Assembly: GCA_029204225.1 (NCBI GenBank)
Contig: CM055097.1
Coordinates: 62,334,950 to 62,398,949, forward strand
Direction: 5' to 3'
Origin: Diphasiastrum complanatum
Lineage: Eukaryota > Streptophyta > Lycopodiopsida > Lycopodiales > Lycopodiaceae
DNA length: 64,000 bases
Part shown: positions 19,773 to 31,191 of the stretch, in pieces
How positions within the stretch are numbered: position 1 is the first letter of the stretch
Layout of the letters: every line of letters starts with the position of its first letter
Program-made: the position numbers and the translations under genes
The notes under the pieces: model-generated
What the model saw: the letters and a program-made list of their open reading frames with translations, nothing else
Database searches by the model: none
Told to the model about the DNA's origin: nothing

Positions 19773-20490
19773 GCATGATAGCTTGATGGCCCCAAGACTG
19801 CTTCTCTGTTTCTCGAACAAACCTTTGTCTAAGGCCTTTGTGAAAATGTCAGCAACCATCTCCTTCGTTCCAATGAAAGTACTCTACAGCATCTTCTTCC
19901 CGATCAGATCCCTTATCAAATGGTACTTGATTGCGATGTGTTTCGTCTTTGAGTGAAACACAGGATCCTTTGTCAGATGTATTGCAGATGTATTGTCCAT
20001 CTGCAAAATCAGAGGTTCATTCCTTGTTTCACCTAGTTCATCAAGGAACTGCTAGAGCCAAATGATTTCATTGGCCATCTTTGTTGCTACAACGTACTCT
20101 GCTTCACAGGATGACTGAGCCACAATGGTCTGCTTCTTGCTGACCTAGAGAATTGCTACTCTTGACACAATGGTGCATCCTCTTGAGACACTTTTGCAGT
20201 CGTCCTTGAGAGATGCCCAGCTAGCATCACTGTAGGAAAGCATTTGGAACCCTACATTGTGAAATTAACACAATTCAAAATCCTTTGTTAATTGAAGGTA
20301 TTGCAAAATTTGTTTCACAATCTTCCAATGAGTTGAGCCTAGATTCGTACAAAATTAGCTTGTCCTGAATACAGCATAAGCAATGTCAGGACATGTGTTA
20401 TCTAGAAGGTAGATCAGTGATCTGATCAGCCTTCTGTATGGTGTATGTTGCATCAATTCTCTTTCTTCTTCAGTCTTTGAACAATCATGT
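19773..20490 (-). pseudogene. Copia RNase H and RT end (Copia-K1/E type)
   Basis: In broken frames the minus strand reads KKQTIVAQSSCEAEYVAATKM then ANEIIWL, the Copia RNase H signature. It is followed by LDELGETRNEPLILQMDNTSA, KHIAIKYHLIRD and ADIFTKAL, the end of a Copia polyprotein. The RT end near 20390 matches Copia-E. Several in-frame stops. It is cut at 20490, where a dispersed repeat begins. Confidence 0.8.
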
Positions 20491-21125
20491 TGGCATCTTC
20501 AGAGCCTATAGAATCTGTTTACTAGTTCTTCCTTGTTTCTTGTTTACAATAACTGTTTTCTGTCTGTTTAGAGGCTTGTTGGCATTTCTTGAATGTTAGC
20601 TTCTTAGTTCAATGCTGAAACCAGGCAGAAGAGACTGATATCGATGTAGTAAATGTCCTACCTGTCAGAGTACAATCTAGGGAAGTCACTCTTGAACTAA
20701 TGCACATGCATAAACAACCACTCATACATGCCAAAATGTTCAACGATAAAATTAGTGTGCAGATCCGTTGAACAAATAATGAAATTCTACTTCTACTTTG
20801 CTGCAAAATGAACTAAAATCAAATCCTACACTACTTTACTTGCATAAATTGACAAAACAAGAAACAAGAACTAATCTACAGCATGCTAGAAGTCCAAGAA
20901 TCAAGAAACCAACCAGTCTTTTGATTCTTGGACATCCCAAGAACATTGAGAACTAGAATGTTAGAGAATATGCAAGATTTTATGCCACATTTCTAGCCTA
21001 TTTAGTTTACTTGAATGTTGGCTCCTACATTAATCCACAAGAAAACATGAAATCTAAACCACAACTAGGAAAGCAAGAAAACTAATCCACTCTAAATCCA
21101 CAACCACACACAATATGAATGGAAG
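20491..21125. repeat. Dispersed LTR-like repeat, copy 1
   Basis: No coding. Parts (20880-21165) match 28300-28590, for example ATCAAGAA...TTGATTCTTGG, GCCTATTTAGTTTACTT and TCACTCAAGA...CATGATCA. It separates a Copia-K1 3' end from Copia-K2 RT and is probably an LTR of a further Copia family. Confidence 0.55.
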
Positions 21126-22104
21126 GGCATGATCATAGGAGCATCACTCAAGAAAACCATCATGATCAAGGAGCTCAATGGATGATCTTGTACAGACCAT
21201 TGCATACATGAGAGATCCGAGTATCGATCGATACGAGTATTCTCTCATCTGCTCCTCTTCATGCTTTGTCTGGGGACATTGGTCCTTTGACAAATGCAGG
21301 CCTGGATCCATTGGTGAGTGAGCTAATTTACAATTCATCAAATTGTATCTATTAAAAACTTAATGAAGATACCTTTGACTTTCTTGAGTGATGTAAATCA
21401 GTCGATTTGCTCTGTCTTTGTAGATCTGAATTCCAAGACAGAAGTGAGCTTCGCCCAAATCAGCCATGTCAAATTCTAAGAACAGCATCTGTTTTGAATC
21501 CTTGACCATATTGGCATTGTTGCTGAAGAGCAACGTATCATCAACATACAAGATGATGATGATGAAGGATTGCAGCACTGACTTTGAATAAACATTGCAA
21601 TCAGCAGTGCTTGATTTAAATCCTTGTTCAATGAGGAATGTCTTGATCCTCTGAAACCAAGCTCTGGCAGATTGTTTCAAGCCGTACAGTGCTTTATGGA
21701 GCTTACAGACATGATTCTTCATGCCTTCCAGAACGTATTATTCGGGCTGGATCATGTAGATATATTCTTGTATAACTCCATTCAGATAGGCTGTTTGTAC
21801 ATCGAGTTGATGTACTTCGGCGGCTGTAGCATAAGATAGGAGCATTCAGATTGACGAATGTTTGACGACTAGACTAAACGTTTCACTGTATTCGACATTT
21901 GAGATCTGGGTGAATCCTTGTGCTACCAGTCTAGCCTTCCTTCAATCAATCGCTCCGTTGGAGTTATATTTGACCGTAAAGATTCATTTGCAATCAATAA
22001 TATTGCAGCCAATAGGAGCTTTGACTAATGACCATGTCTGATTCTTGATCAGAGAGAAATACTCTCTGTCCATAGCTTCTCTCTAGAGATTAGAGTCTGG
22101 TTTA
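21126..22104 (-). pseudogene. Copia-K2 RT fragment
   Basis: The open pieces 21360-21722 and 21144-21341 read VCKLHKALYGLKQSARAWFQ, FIIIILYVDDTLLFSNN (intact YVDD) and FDMADLGEAHFCLGIQIYKD, then MNCKLAHSPMDPGLHLSKDQ and YRSILGSLMYA. From 21730 to 22104 a decayed frame covers the RT start (CKW..., QTWSLVKAP-type sequence). It is the same family as 36168-37740. It stops at GAGTCTGGTT (22104), directly joined to the Copia-D LTR remnant. Confidence 0.85.
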
Positions 22105-22160
22105 TTGTTTCCCTCATCATTTCAAGTGTTTTAGGGTCCTTATTTGCTGTAATTTTTACA
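22105..22160 (+). repeat. Copia-D 5' LTR remnant (3'-most ~56 bp)
   Basis: Matches the last 56 bp of the 3' LTR at 26949-27630, ending AATTTTTACA. The rest is replaced by Copia-K2 RT sequence on the opposite strand. Confidence 0.88.
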
Positions 22161-22173
22161 TGGTATCAGAGCC
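22161..22173 (+). promoter_or_regulatory. Copia-D primer binding site
   Basis: TGGTATCAGAGCC, exact Met-tRNA type site, immediately after the LTR remnant. Confidence 0.92.
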
Positions 22174-22973
22174 TAAAGGCTGAAATGAGCTAAATCCTTG
22201 GTTTTCATTCAATTTGATCACAATTTTTGATCTAAATCTTGTGCATATTGGATCTTAGCATCTAGCATTCATTCTAGAACTCAAAGTGAGTCAAATAAAT
22301 TGGAGATTGGTGTTGTGTGACTTCATTTGCAGGTGTTTAGGTGTCTAAAACCAGAGGCAAAGTTGAATTCAATTCACATTACCAAGATAGCAAGTTTTGC
22401 TTGCTCCAAGCATTGATTTCTAAGCGAGTTTTGGAGGTGATTTCATAGAGGAGGCTTTCTAGCATTCAAGGAAAGGGAAGATCAGAGTTTTGGGGACTCT
22501 TCAAGGCTGTTCTAAGGTGTAGAGGACACCTCCTAAAGTGATTTAGGTTCAGTCCAACCATTGCTTGACTTATGCACCAAATTAGATCAATTTTTCATTA
22601 ATTTTGATCAATTTTTTGCTTGTGATTGGATAGTAGATTGTGTTGCATCCTCATTAAGTTCCATTTAGATCTTTTACAAGTGATTTTGGAAGTATATTAG
22701 GTTGCTGAAATTCACTCTTGATCAGATCATTTGGATGCTTTAATGTTCTTTATAGAAAGAGGGGCAATTCTACTAGTATTGTCTACTTCAATCAAGCAAG
22801 TGCATTGTTTCTAGTATTCTATGATTTGATTTTGTTAGAGATCATGCTTAGATCTTTATAGGAAGTTTATTACTGATATTCTCAGGTCCCTAAGAAGTGG
22901 GATAAGGTAGATCTTCAATCAAATCAATAGAAGTAACCTTCATTTGTGTGAAGTCCTTGATTAGGAGAATAGA
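22174..22973 (+). other. Copia-D untranslated leader
   Basis: 800 nt, no coding frame, closely similar to the Copia-A leader, including the AGGTGT/ACACCT hairpin near 22513-22534. Confidence 0.6.
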
Positions 22974-24189
22974 TGGCATCTATAAATGATATCTTTTGGA
23001 TACTAATGAAAGGCTAAACAAAACTAACTATTCCATATGGAAAGTTAGAATGGAATCCATCATGATCATGCAAGATCTGATGGAAATTGTAAATGGTAAG
23101 GAGGGTGAACCTATTCATCCTCAAGAAAAAGCCAAATACATCAAGAGGTGCAATGTTGCACTACATTGCATAAAAATGAATGTTGCAAATGAACTCTTAA
23201 GAGAGGTAGAAGATTGCACTTCGGCTCAAGATGCTTGGGAGACTTTGCAAAAGGTCTACGAATCCAAGAACCAAACTAGAATGTTAGCTTCGAAAAATCA
23301 AATCTATAGAAGCTATCAAAAGAAAGGAGAGAGTGCACATACTTTTGTCCTAAGAGTAAAGGAATTCAACAAAGAGCTAGCCTTCATAGGTGATCCTATC
23401 AAGGATGAAGAGCTTGTTCAACTCATATTGAATGGACTAAGCTTTGAATTTGACAGTTTGGTTCAGGGATATGCAATTATGGGTAAGCTATCCATACTTG
23501 AAGAACTCCAAGGCACACTCATGGCCGAGGAATCAAGAAGGAGCCAAATGCAAGAGAGGATGGATAGGATTTCCATCCAAGGTGGAGATGACCAAGCTCT
23601 CTTCACCACAGGCAAAGGCAAAGGATCAACATTCAAGAAGTCTTCAAAGCTTGAGAATCAAGAAGGACCCTCAAAGGCATCTCCATCAACCACCAAAGTC
23701 AAGAAGGACAAATCAAAGGTGAAGTGCTACTATTGTAGCAAGATGGGGCATTATGCCTCGGAATGCTTCAAGAGGAAGCAAGATCAAAGCCAAGACAACA
23801 TGAGAAAAGAGGAGGAGGAGGAGAGTTCACATGAGAACTCTCTCATGATGTCCATATTTTCTTCAACAAGCTTCAAAGGAGAAGATCCTTGGTGGATTGA
23901 CTCGGGTGCTAGTTCACACATGAATAGTAAAAGGGAGTTTTTCTCTTCTCTCTTATCTTATGATGGACCTATAAAGTCTATCTATACAGCAAATGATGAA
24001 GCTTGTAAGATTAAAGGAGTTGGTAGAATTTTCCTTTGCTTAGGATCTTCCAAAAAGATCAACATAGAAGGTGTTTTGTACATTCCTACAATAACAAAGA
24101 ATCTACTAAGTGTTGGCCAAATGGTAGACATGGTTTCAATGTTGAATTTGCTTCAAATGAATGTTTCATCAAGAAGAAGGGTAAGATAG
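22974..24189 (+). pseudogene. Copia-D gag and protease
   Basis: The original ATG is at 22974 (MASIND...), but a one-base deletion near 22990 puts it out of frame. The open frame begins at the internal ATG at 22996 (MDTNERLNKTNYSIWK) and gives 397 residues. Gag fills roughly residues 1-190. The CCHC zinc knuckle CYYCSKMGHYASEC lies at about 244-257, an acidic run follows, and the protease site DSGASSHM is at about 302-309. NLLSVGQMVDM marks the point where the frame is lost, exactly as in Copia-A. About 97% of positions match Copia-A by eye. Confidence 0.92.
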
Positions 24190-24539
24190 TGGCTAAGGGC
24201 ACTAGACTTGGCAAACTTTATAAGTTGGATGCATTTGTGGATACTAATGTTGTCATGTTAGCCGAGAAGAGCAAGATATCTACCTTTACTTTATGGCACA
24301 AAAGACTTGGACATGTCAACTCGAGTTCCATGGAGGCTATGATCAAGGAGGAGTATGCTTTAGGCCTACCAAGGTCTATTGGGAAGGAAGACAAGGTTTG
24401 TGAAGCTTGTGCCTTATCCAAGGCACATAAGAAGGTGTTTTCTAACTCCATCACAAAGTCATCTCATCCTCTTGAACTCATACACTCGGATGTGCACATT
24501 GATAGCACCAAATCTAATGAGGTTCATCCATGTTTTTAA
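24036..24539 (+). pseudogene. Copia-D integrase N-terminal zinc module
   Basis: The frame is meaningful from about 24125 on: GFNVEFASNECF, GKLYKLDAFVD, then LWHKRLGHVNSSSM and KVCEACALSKAHK, giving the complete HHCC module, followed by HPLELIHSDVH. It goes out of frame near 24515 and stops at 24539. Unlike Copia-A, the first zinc Cys is kept. Confidence 0.85.
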
Positions 24540-24838
24540 CCTTCATTGATGACTACTCAAGATATTGTTGGGTGTTCTTACTTTCCTTCAAGTCTCAAGT
24601 ATTTGATACTTTTGTAAAGTTCAAGTTGTTTGTGGAAAAGCATCATAATCATAGCATCAAGATTCTTAGAAGTGACAATGGTGGATAATTCATCTCCAAT
24701 GAGTTCAAGGCCTTTTGTGAGGAGGAAGGGATCAAGAAAGAGACTTCTTGTCCTTACACTCCTCAACAAAATGGAGTTGCTGAAAGAAGAAATAGAACAT
24801 TATGTGAATGTTCTAAGGCTTTAAGATTAGATGCTTGT
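24540..24838 (+). pseudogene. Copia-D integrase catalytic core, interrupted
   Basis: Reads TFIDDYSRYCWVFLLSFKSQ, KILRSDNGG, then a TAA at 24687-24689 where Copia-A has GAA. It continues FISNEFKAFCEEEGIKKE, PYTPQQNGVAERRNRT and LRLDACLPKSFW. The catalytic Asp, Asp and Glu are all present; the stop disables it. Confidence 0.85.
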
Positions 24839-26839
24839 TTGCCCAAATCCTTTTGGAGTGAGTCTCTTGTATGTGCAAACTACTTGATGAATAGGGTGTC
24901 TTGCAAAGCAATTGAAGGCAAAACTCCTTATGAGATGTTGTATGGAAAGAAACCCAATCTTAATGACTTGAAAGTTTTTGGGTGTATATGTTATGTGCAT
25001 GTGTCATTGGAAACAAGAACCAAGGAGGATCCATCTTCCACAAGAGGGATCATGCTTGGATATGCAAGCTCAAGCAAGGGCTACAAAGTCTATCTCCCAT
25101 CCTTGAACAAATTTGTTGTTTCAAGGGATGTTATCTTTGATGAACATCATATGCATATGTTTGAAGAAGGCTCAAGTACTCCAACAATCAAGAAGAAGAT
25201 GGCCAAGGAGCAAGATCTTGGTTTTGAGGAGGAGCTCATGGAGGAGCAAGCACCAAACCCACCTAACCCACCTATTACACCAAGGAGATCTTCAAGGGCA
25301 AAAGTGGAGCCATCAAGGCTCACATATCAAGGCAAAGGACAACAAGTTGAGGGTATCTCATCCACTTCTTATGCTTTATCTAGTTTTGAAGAACCATCTA
25401 ATGTTGAAGATGCATTGAACTCCAAAGAATGGTATAAAGCTATGTTGGATGAGTATGATGCCTTGATTGAGAATGAAACTTGGTTGCTTGTTGAGAGACC
25501 TCATAGGAATGTAATAGGATGCAAGTGGGTCTTCAAGCTTAAGTTGAATGCAAATGGGAGTGTTAACAAACATAAAGCAAGATTAGTTGCAAAAGGTTAT
25601 GCTCAAGAGAGAGGGATAGACTATGAGAAAACTTTTGCACCCGTGGCCAAGATGGTCACAATAAGGCTAATCATTGCACTTGCATCACATTTTGGATGGA
25701 TCCTATGTCAAATGGATGTCTCTAATGCTTTCTTGAATGGTTTTTTGGAAGAGGATATCTATATGGAGCAGCCACAAGGGTTTATCAAGCATGGAATGGA
25801 GAACAAAGTATGCCATCTCCAAAGAAGCATCTATGGCTTTAAGCAAGCCTCGAGATCTTGGAATTCAAGACTACATTGCTATCTTGTTTCACTTTCTTTT
25901 GCTCAAAGTGAATATGATCCCACTCTTTACATTAAGTTTGATGATGTTGGTATTGTGATTTTACTCATTTATGTAGATGACATCATCATTAGTGGAAACA
26001 GTGTTGATGGTATTGAAAAAATCAAGATAGATCTATCCTTAGAGTTCAAGATGGTAGATCTAGGGTGTCTTCACTTCATCTTAGGCAAAGAGGTACTTAT
26101 AGGATCTAATTTTATCTTTATAAGTCAAGTAAACTATGCTCAATGTCTTTTGAAGAAGTTTAAGATGGAAGTATGCAAAAGTGTTGACACACCAATGGAG
26201 CAAGATGTAAAAGTGCCAATTGAAGATGATGAAAGATCCTTCATGGACATCACTTTGTTTAGGCGACTTATAGGCTCTTTAATGTGGATCACTATAACTA
26301 GACCAGATCTTAGCTTTAGTGTATGTAGGTTGAGTCAATCCATGCAAAAGCCATTGAATATCCATTGGAAAAAGGCTAAGAGGATTCTAAGATACATCTC
26401 GGGTACATTGGATTTTGGGATTCTATATAGAGGAGATGTGATTAACCTTCATGCATTTAGTGATTCAGATTTTGCAGGGGACAAGAGAGATAGGAAATCA
26501 ACAAGTGCCTATTCAACTTTCATAGGAGAAGGTGTGGTTTCATGGCTTTCAAAAAAGCAAGAAACTATATCTCTATCTTCAACCGAGGCCGAGTACAAAG
26601 CTTTGACAACCACTACAAAGGAGGTACTTTGGATCAAGAGATTATTGGTGGAGATAAAGATCATGGATTCAGAGGTGGCACCAATCATCTACAATGACAA
26701 TATATCAGCCCAACACCTTGCATCTAACCCAATCTTCCATGCAAGATCTAAGCACATTGAAATATGCCATCACTTTGTGAGAGAAATGGTGCAAGCCAAG
26801 GAGATTGCTTTGGAGCATGTTCCAAGCGTAAATGTGTAG
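24839..26839 (+). CDS. Copia-D integrase end, reverse transcriptase and RNase H
   Basis: A 666-residue open frame. PKSFWSESLVCANYLMNR and KTPYEMLYGKKPN belong to the integrase C-terminal region. A Glu/Pro/Ser linker (about 100-175) is followed by RVT_2: GCKWVFKLKLNANG, KARLVAKGYAQERGIDY, QMDVSNAFLNGFLEEDIYM, YGFKQASR and the YVDD box near residue 377. RNase H follows: FSDSDFAGDKRDRKSTSAYS, SWLSKKQETISLSSTEAEY and KHIEICHHFVRE. Both the 'SDSDFAGD' and 'STEAEY' acidic residues are kept. The stop after VPSVNV is a late frameshift; the neighbouring frame reads ADLLDKRLQKTPFIKFRSSL. This is the best-preserved RT-RH in the window, so the protein could fold, but the start is internal to pol. Confidence 0.93.
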   Translation: MPKSFWSESLVCANYLMNRVSCKAIEGKTPYEMLYGKKPNLNDLKVFGCICYVHVSLETRTKEDPSSTRGIMLGYASSSKGYKVYLPSLNKFVVSRDVIFDEHHMHMFEEGSSTPTIKKKMAKEQDLGFEEELMEEQAPNPPNPPITPRRSSRAKVEPSRLTYQGKGQQVEGISSTSYALSSFEEPSNVEDALNSKEWYKAMLDEYDALIENETWLLVERPHRNVIGCKWVFKLKLNANGSVNKHKARLVAKGYAQERGIDYEKTFAPVAKMVTIRLIIALASHFGWILCQMDVSNAFLNGFLEEDIYMEQPQGFIKHGMENKVCHLQRSIYGFKQASRSWNSRLHCYLVSLSFAQSEYDPTLYIKFDDVGIVILLIYVDDIIISGNSVDGIEKIKIDLSLEFKMVDLGCLHFILGKEVLIGSNFIFISQVNYAQCLLKKFKMEVCKSVDTPMEQDVKVPIEDDERSFMDITLFRRLIGSLMWITITRPDLSFSVCRLSQSMQKPLNIHWKKAKRILRYISGTLDFGILYRGDVINLHAFSDSDFAGDKRDRKSTSAYSTFIGEGVVSWLSKKQETISLSSTEAEYKALTTTTKEVLWIKRLLVEIKIMDSEVAPIIYNDNISAQHLASNPIFHARSKHIEICHHFVREMVQAKEIALEHVPSVNV

Positions 26840-26937
26840 CTGATCTACTTGATAAACGACTTCAGAAGACACCTTTTATAAAGTTCAGATCATCACTTGG
26901 GGTGATTAGTAAATCAATGATTGAACCAAGCTAGATA

Positions 26938-26948
26938 GTGAGGAGGAG
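26938..26948 (+). promoter_or_regulatory. Copia-D polypurine tract
   Basis: GTGAGGAGGAG just before the 3' LTR TG. Confidence 0.8.
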
Positions 26949-27630
26949 TGTTAAAAATTCACAATTCTAGCTTGACTAGTTTTGGTCATATGACTTGTAG
27001 ATAGTTAGATGGTCATGATATGGCTTGTCACACGTGCCAAATAGCATAGGATTCCATTCATAAGGATGTTCTCAAGTAGACCTAAGTGTTAGAACCTTTG
27101 GAATGAGTCCAGATTATGCTTAGATACAAGAGAGAAAAAATAGGAGCTATTTTTGGTAGTTTTTGCATTGTTGAGGGATCTCCAAGATTCCAACCCTAAC
27201 TTGGTAGGGATGAAAGATCCACCAAAATTAGCATTAGGGATAGATTTAGGGCTACTCATACCTGCCCAAAACCATGATGGATCATGTATATATAGGTGAT
27301 GATATCTCACCAAAATCAATCAAGCAATTTCATGATTTTTCTCTCATAATGGTGCAATTGCTCTCTATGTTCATAATTGCTTGAGTTCTTGTGATTACTA
27401 ATGATTATAGGATTGAATGTAGGTTTGGTGTACAGTACTCAGACTGTGGGAGGCCGTACTTTCACACGTGTGAAGCGTTCTTCAAGGATTTGGGCCATTT
27501 AGTGAGGTTCAAGCATAGATTTTTGATGGATTTTGATGGTTCAACTTGTGCTAATCTTATGAGATCATAATCTATTGTTTCCATCATCATTTCAGGTGTT
27601 TTAGAATACTTATTTGCTATAATTTTTACA
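26949..27630 (+). repeat. Copia-D 3' LTR (682 bp)
   Basis: Starts TGTTAAAAATTCAC and ends AATTTTTACA, with TG...CA ends. It contains TTCACACGTGTGAA at 27461-27474 and a TATATATAGG box near 27288 with downstream sequence fitting a U3/R promoter. Followed by TTGAA, a possible target duplication that cannot be checked at the truncated 5' end. Confidence 0.93.
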
Positions 27631-27655
27631 TTGAATGTACAAAGTAGGCGGACTG

Positions 27656-28075
27656 TTAACATGACATCGTGGGTCAGATTTCTAAGCGATACACTATATC
27701 AAAATTATACAATGGCTTGGAAAATATACAATGACTTGAGAAATTATACAATGACTCGAGAAATTACGAATTTTTTGAGTCGACTCCATATCGAAAAATT
27801 ATGATTTTGGATTTCAAAAAATTATGGATTTTTCATGTTATTAACGCGACGTCGTGGGTCAGATTTCTAACTGACGACATCAAAATTTACACTGTATTCA
27901 AAATATACAACGACTCAAAAAATATATATTGACTAGAGAAATTATACAATGACTCGAAAAATATATAATGACTCGGAGAATTACGAATTTTTTGAGTCGA
28001 TCTCGTATCGAAATTTTTTTATTTTGAGTATCAACAAATTACGAATTTTCTGAGTCGATTATAGTATATTTAATC
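27656..28075 (+). repeat. Tandem AT-rich repeat, two ~185-230-bp units
   Basis: TTAACATGACATCGTGGGTCAG (27657) and TTAACGCGACGTCGTGGGTCAG (27840) open two units. Each contains ATACAATGACTCGAGAAATTA-like phrases and ends in AAATTACGAATTTT-GAGTCGA. Related to 4990-5240. No coding. Confidence 0.8.
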
Positions 28076-28129
28076 CAGCCTGTCAGTGGATTTCTTAAAT
28101 CACGTTCACTCTAGAAGCACTCACAAAAA

Positions 28130-28735
28130 TCAAGAACGATGCAAGGCTAGAACATCCATATAAAGATAAGCATGTATTGCAGATGAACTTCATACAATTT
28201 TAACTTCTATCTACTGTAAAACGTTATGGAAAACAATTAAGATTCTTAGTTTAATCTAATAGATCAACAGAAATGAAAGAAACAAGGAACAAGCAATCAA
28301 AGTGCAAGGATCAAGAAATAACCATTTCTTGATTCTTGGGCTTCTCAAGAACATCAAGAACTGGAATATTAGGAAAAATGCAAGATCTACACCACAAAAT
28401 CTAGCCTATTTAGTTTACTTAAAGCTTGTTTCAAATCAAGAACAAGAAAGCAAGAATTTAATCCACTCTACTTCCACAAACACAATGAAAAACAAGAAAT
28501 CTACTCTAATTCCACCACTACATTAAGGTATGAAAGCAAGACCATGAAAGCTTCACTCAAGACCACCAACATGATCATGGAGCTAAGATGAAGGCTCAAA
28601 ACTCCAAAGCTCCCTCACAAGAGAGGGGGACTCTTAAATAAGCCAAGGAGCTGTCCAAGTGGAGTCTAAGTGGCAATTCCACAAATTACAATTTACAAGT
28701 GGAATTAGCTCCTCCACTAGAGGTCACCATCAAAA
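28130..28735. repeat. Dispersed LTR-like repeat, copy 2
   Basis: 28300-28590 matches 20880-21165. Read on the minus strand it truncates Gypsy-J inside integrase. It contains AT-rich words such as CTTAAATAAG near 28634 that could be a promoter. No coding frame supported. Confidence 0.55.
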
Positions 28736-29164
28736 ATTGTGCCTATCCTTGAAGAGTGTTGGCCACCAGAAACCGGCCAAGAGGATTTTCTTAGCAGTTG
28801 TTTCAGAAGAGAAATGGCCTGCACCAATACCTTCATGAGTGAGGAAAATTACAGAGGGTATTTCGCCTTCAGTAAGACATCCTCGGATAATTCCATCTAA
28901 CCCTTGCTTGTAGAGTTGTCTTGCAATTAATGTATAAGGTTTAGTTTTGAGGACCAACGCACGTTGTTTAGGTTTAGAGAAGGAAGGATCCATCTGCCCT
29001 GAAGTTAAATATTCTGTAATTTTCTTAGCCCATATAGGTGTAGAGTCAACTTGAAAAAGGATTGCATCTGGTAAATCATCGTTGACGCCTTGATCAGGGG
29101 TAGAAAGGTTAGGGATTCGAGATAGGTGGTCTGCTAGAAAATGCTGAACTCCCTTACGAACCAC
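28730..29164 (-). pseudogene. Gypsy-J end of RNase H and integrase zinc module
   Basis: HFLADHLSRIPN is the conserved end of the RNase H connection. Later, PSVIFLTHEGIGAGHFSSET and KKILLAGFWWPTLFKD match the integrase H2C2 finger (H...H, FWWP). The Cys pair lies beyond the truncation point, so the finger is incomplete. Confidence 0.8.
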
Positions 29165-29470
29165 AATCCTAAACTCAAATTCTCACAATAATAGGATCCA
29201 TCTAGTAATACGCCTGTGGTGCAGGTCTTGTTGATGAGATACAACAATGCTTGATGATTAGTGAAGAACACAAAGACTTTTCCTAGAAGATAATGGCGAA
29301 ACTTCTGAACCGCATATACCATTGCCAAGAAGTTCACGTTCGGTAGTGGTATAATTGACTTCAGCAGGTATCAATTGTCGACTAAGAAAACGGATTGGGT
29401 AGTCCTTTTTGAACTCTCCCGGTTGGGTGAGCACTGCTCCAATGGCATACTTGGATGCATCGGTATGCAC
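29134..29470 (-). pseudogene. Gypsy-J RNase H fragment
   Basis: Two overlapping broken frames: HTDASKYAIGAVLTQPGE with the catalytic Asp and PIRFLSRQLIPAEVNYTTTE, then MVYAVQKFRHYLLGKVFVFF and TNHQALLYLI (TDHxAL motif changed to TNHQAL, losing another acidic residue). Confidence 0.82.
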
Positions 29471-29798
29471 ATGGAATTCTTTAGAAATATCATGAGCTCG
29501 GAGGATGGGTGCATTGGTAAGGGCTTCTTTGATTTGATTAAAGGTGACACGTTGTTCGTCCGTCCATTTGGGAACTACAACTACTTTGTAGATTAAGCAT
29601 GCTTTGTTAGTGAAATAAAAAATAAAGCACCAATAGTAGTTGGCGTGGCCAAGGAAAGAGTAAACTTCACGTATCGTACGCGGTTCCGATAGATTTTGAA
29701 TGATAAGGATCTTTTCAGGGTCAGTGGCAATGCCATTTCATGAGATGATATGTACTAACACAATACCATGGGTTACCCAAATCTGGCATTTTTCAGGA

Positions 29799-30788
29799 TT
29801 AAGAGAGATGCCGAAGCGTTGACATTGGATAAAAAAAAAAATTGAGCACAGACAGATGGCGTATTTCTTCGAAATGTGCTCCTAAATCGTCCAAGTAAAC
29901 TTCTAAGGTATCGCCCATCTGCTGAAAAAAGGCTGCTTGCATAACACATTGGAATGTGCTAGGAGCATTGCAGAGACCAAAGGGCATGACTTTCCAGTAG
30001 AAGGCTCCACATTCTCTGGCAAAAGCGATTTGGATGTTGATCTTCTTCAGCGATTTGGATCATATTGTATCCGCTAAAGCCATCTAAGAAGGAGTAAGCC
30101 TCATCTCCTGCTAGATTTTCTAAGATGGATTCTCTGAAAGGTAATGGAAATTGATCACTTCAGTGATGGCGTTAAGTTTCTTAAAATCGACACAGATTCG
30201 GAGTTTGCCATTTTTCTTGGGGACGATGACAATTGGGAAGACCCACTCAGTATGCTCAATTTCATAGATAACTCCCGCATCTAAGAGGCATTGTAATTCT
30301 TCTTTGATCTTGGCCTTATAGATGGGATTGCATCTGTATGGACGACTCGCAGTGGGTCTCGCACCCGGTTTTAGCGGGATATGATGCATAACTACTTGGG
30401 GTGAGACGCCTTTCATGTCTTTATAGGTCCAAGCAAAGACATGTCGATATTTTCGCAGGAGCTTATCAAGTCGTCTACGTTGTTTGCAATTGAGATGAGC
30501 TCCGACGTGGACAAGATATTCGTTGGTTTCATGTGGCTCACTCAAGGAAAGGGCTATGGTTTGTGTAGGGCCTTCGTAGGGCGAATTACCATTTGGCTCA
30601 CATTGAGCTTGTGGTAATTGGATTGTGACATTCTCGATCGTATAGTCCTTAAAGTATGCAGGAACATCATGGGATGGAGATTCGAGGGGGGCCTTGCCTT
30701 TATCTTGCCGGGATGGTGTTTGGATTTTCGGGGACTGGTGTAGGGCTAGAGGCAATCTCAGGAGCTTTTCGAACAATGATGAGGTCAC
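29799..30788 (-). pseudogene. Gypsy-J reverse transcriptase
   Basis: 30120-30788 (222 codons) contains HHIPLKPGARPTASRPYRCN, EEL-CLLDAGVIYEIEHTEW and PIVIVPKKNGKLRICVDFKK, the classical Gypsy RT start. 29799-29987 contains MPFGLCNAPSTFQCVMQA and VYLDDLGAHF with an intact YLDD catalytic box. The ~130 bp between them (template-grip region) is frameshifted. Confidence 0.88.
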
Positions 30789-31191
30789 CTGCTGGTTGAA
30801 TTTGAAGTGGTTTTTTCATTTTCTCTTTCATAGTATGACCACGTGATTGAGGTTTCGGTGGTGGAGAGGTGTGTGGATGAGGGACAATTGGTATGTCATG
30901 GAGGATCTCGTCATCAATTTGAAAGATAGTCTCCTCCTCACAGAGATCCCATGGATAGTGTGGGCGTTTGAGATGGTAGAATTTTGTCTTAGGCTTTTCA
31001 ATGGCAACCTTGGCAACTGGTTCCACCTTGGAAGCATGTTGCAGATAGGTCCTAAGTGGGAGTGCCTCCATATAGTTGAGGATCTGAATATCAGAAATGT
31101 CCATATCTTTTGGGCAATTCTGGATTCGTAAGACATTCTCGTCATCAATGAATAAATCGTCTGAATTCATTAGTAGGTAGCCATGCAACAT
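30700..31191 (-). pseudogene. Gypsy-J protease-RT spacer
   Basis: 163 codons: an acidic N-terminal part (NSDDLFIDDENVLR), then a basic, Pro-rich stretch, in frame between protease and RT. It lies in the right place for the polyprotein linker. No catalytic motif seen. Confidence 0.5.

Larger units (their letters stand above)
22105..27630 (+). mobile_element. Copia-D: nearly complete Ty1/Copia element, 5' LTR truncated
   Basis: Order: 56-bp remnant of 5' LTR, primer site, leader, gag-PR, integrase, RT-RNase H, purine tract, full 3' LTR. Sister of Copia-A. Frameshifts near the gag start and at ~24129 and ~24515, plus a stop in the integrase core, inactivate it. The truncated 5' LTR removes U3/R, so it cannot be transcribed from its own promoter. 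Confidence 0.95.

Noticed and set aside
19282-19956. Plus-strand frames of 77 and 113 codons
   Set aside because: They lie antisense to the Copia-K1 LTR and polyprotein end.
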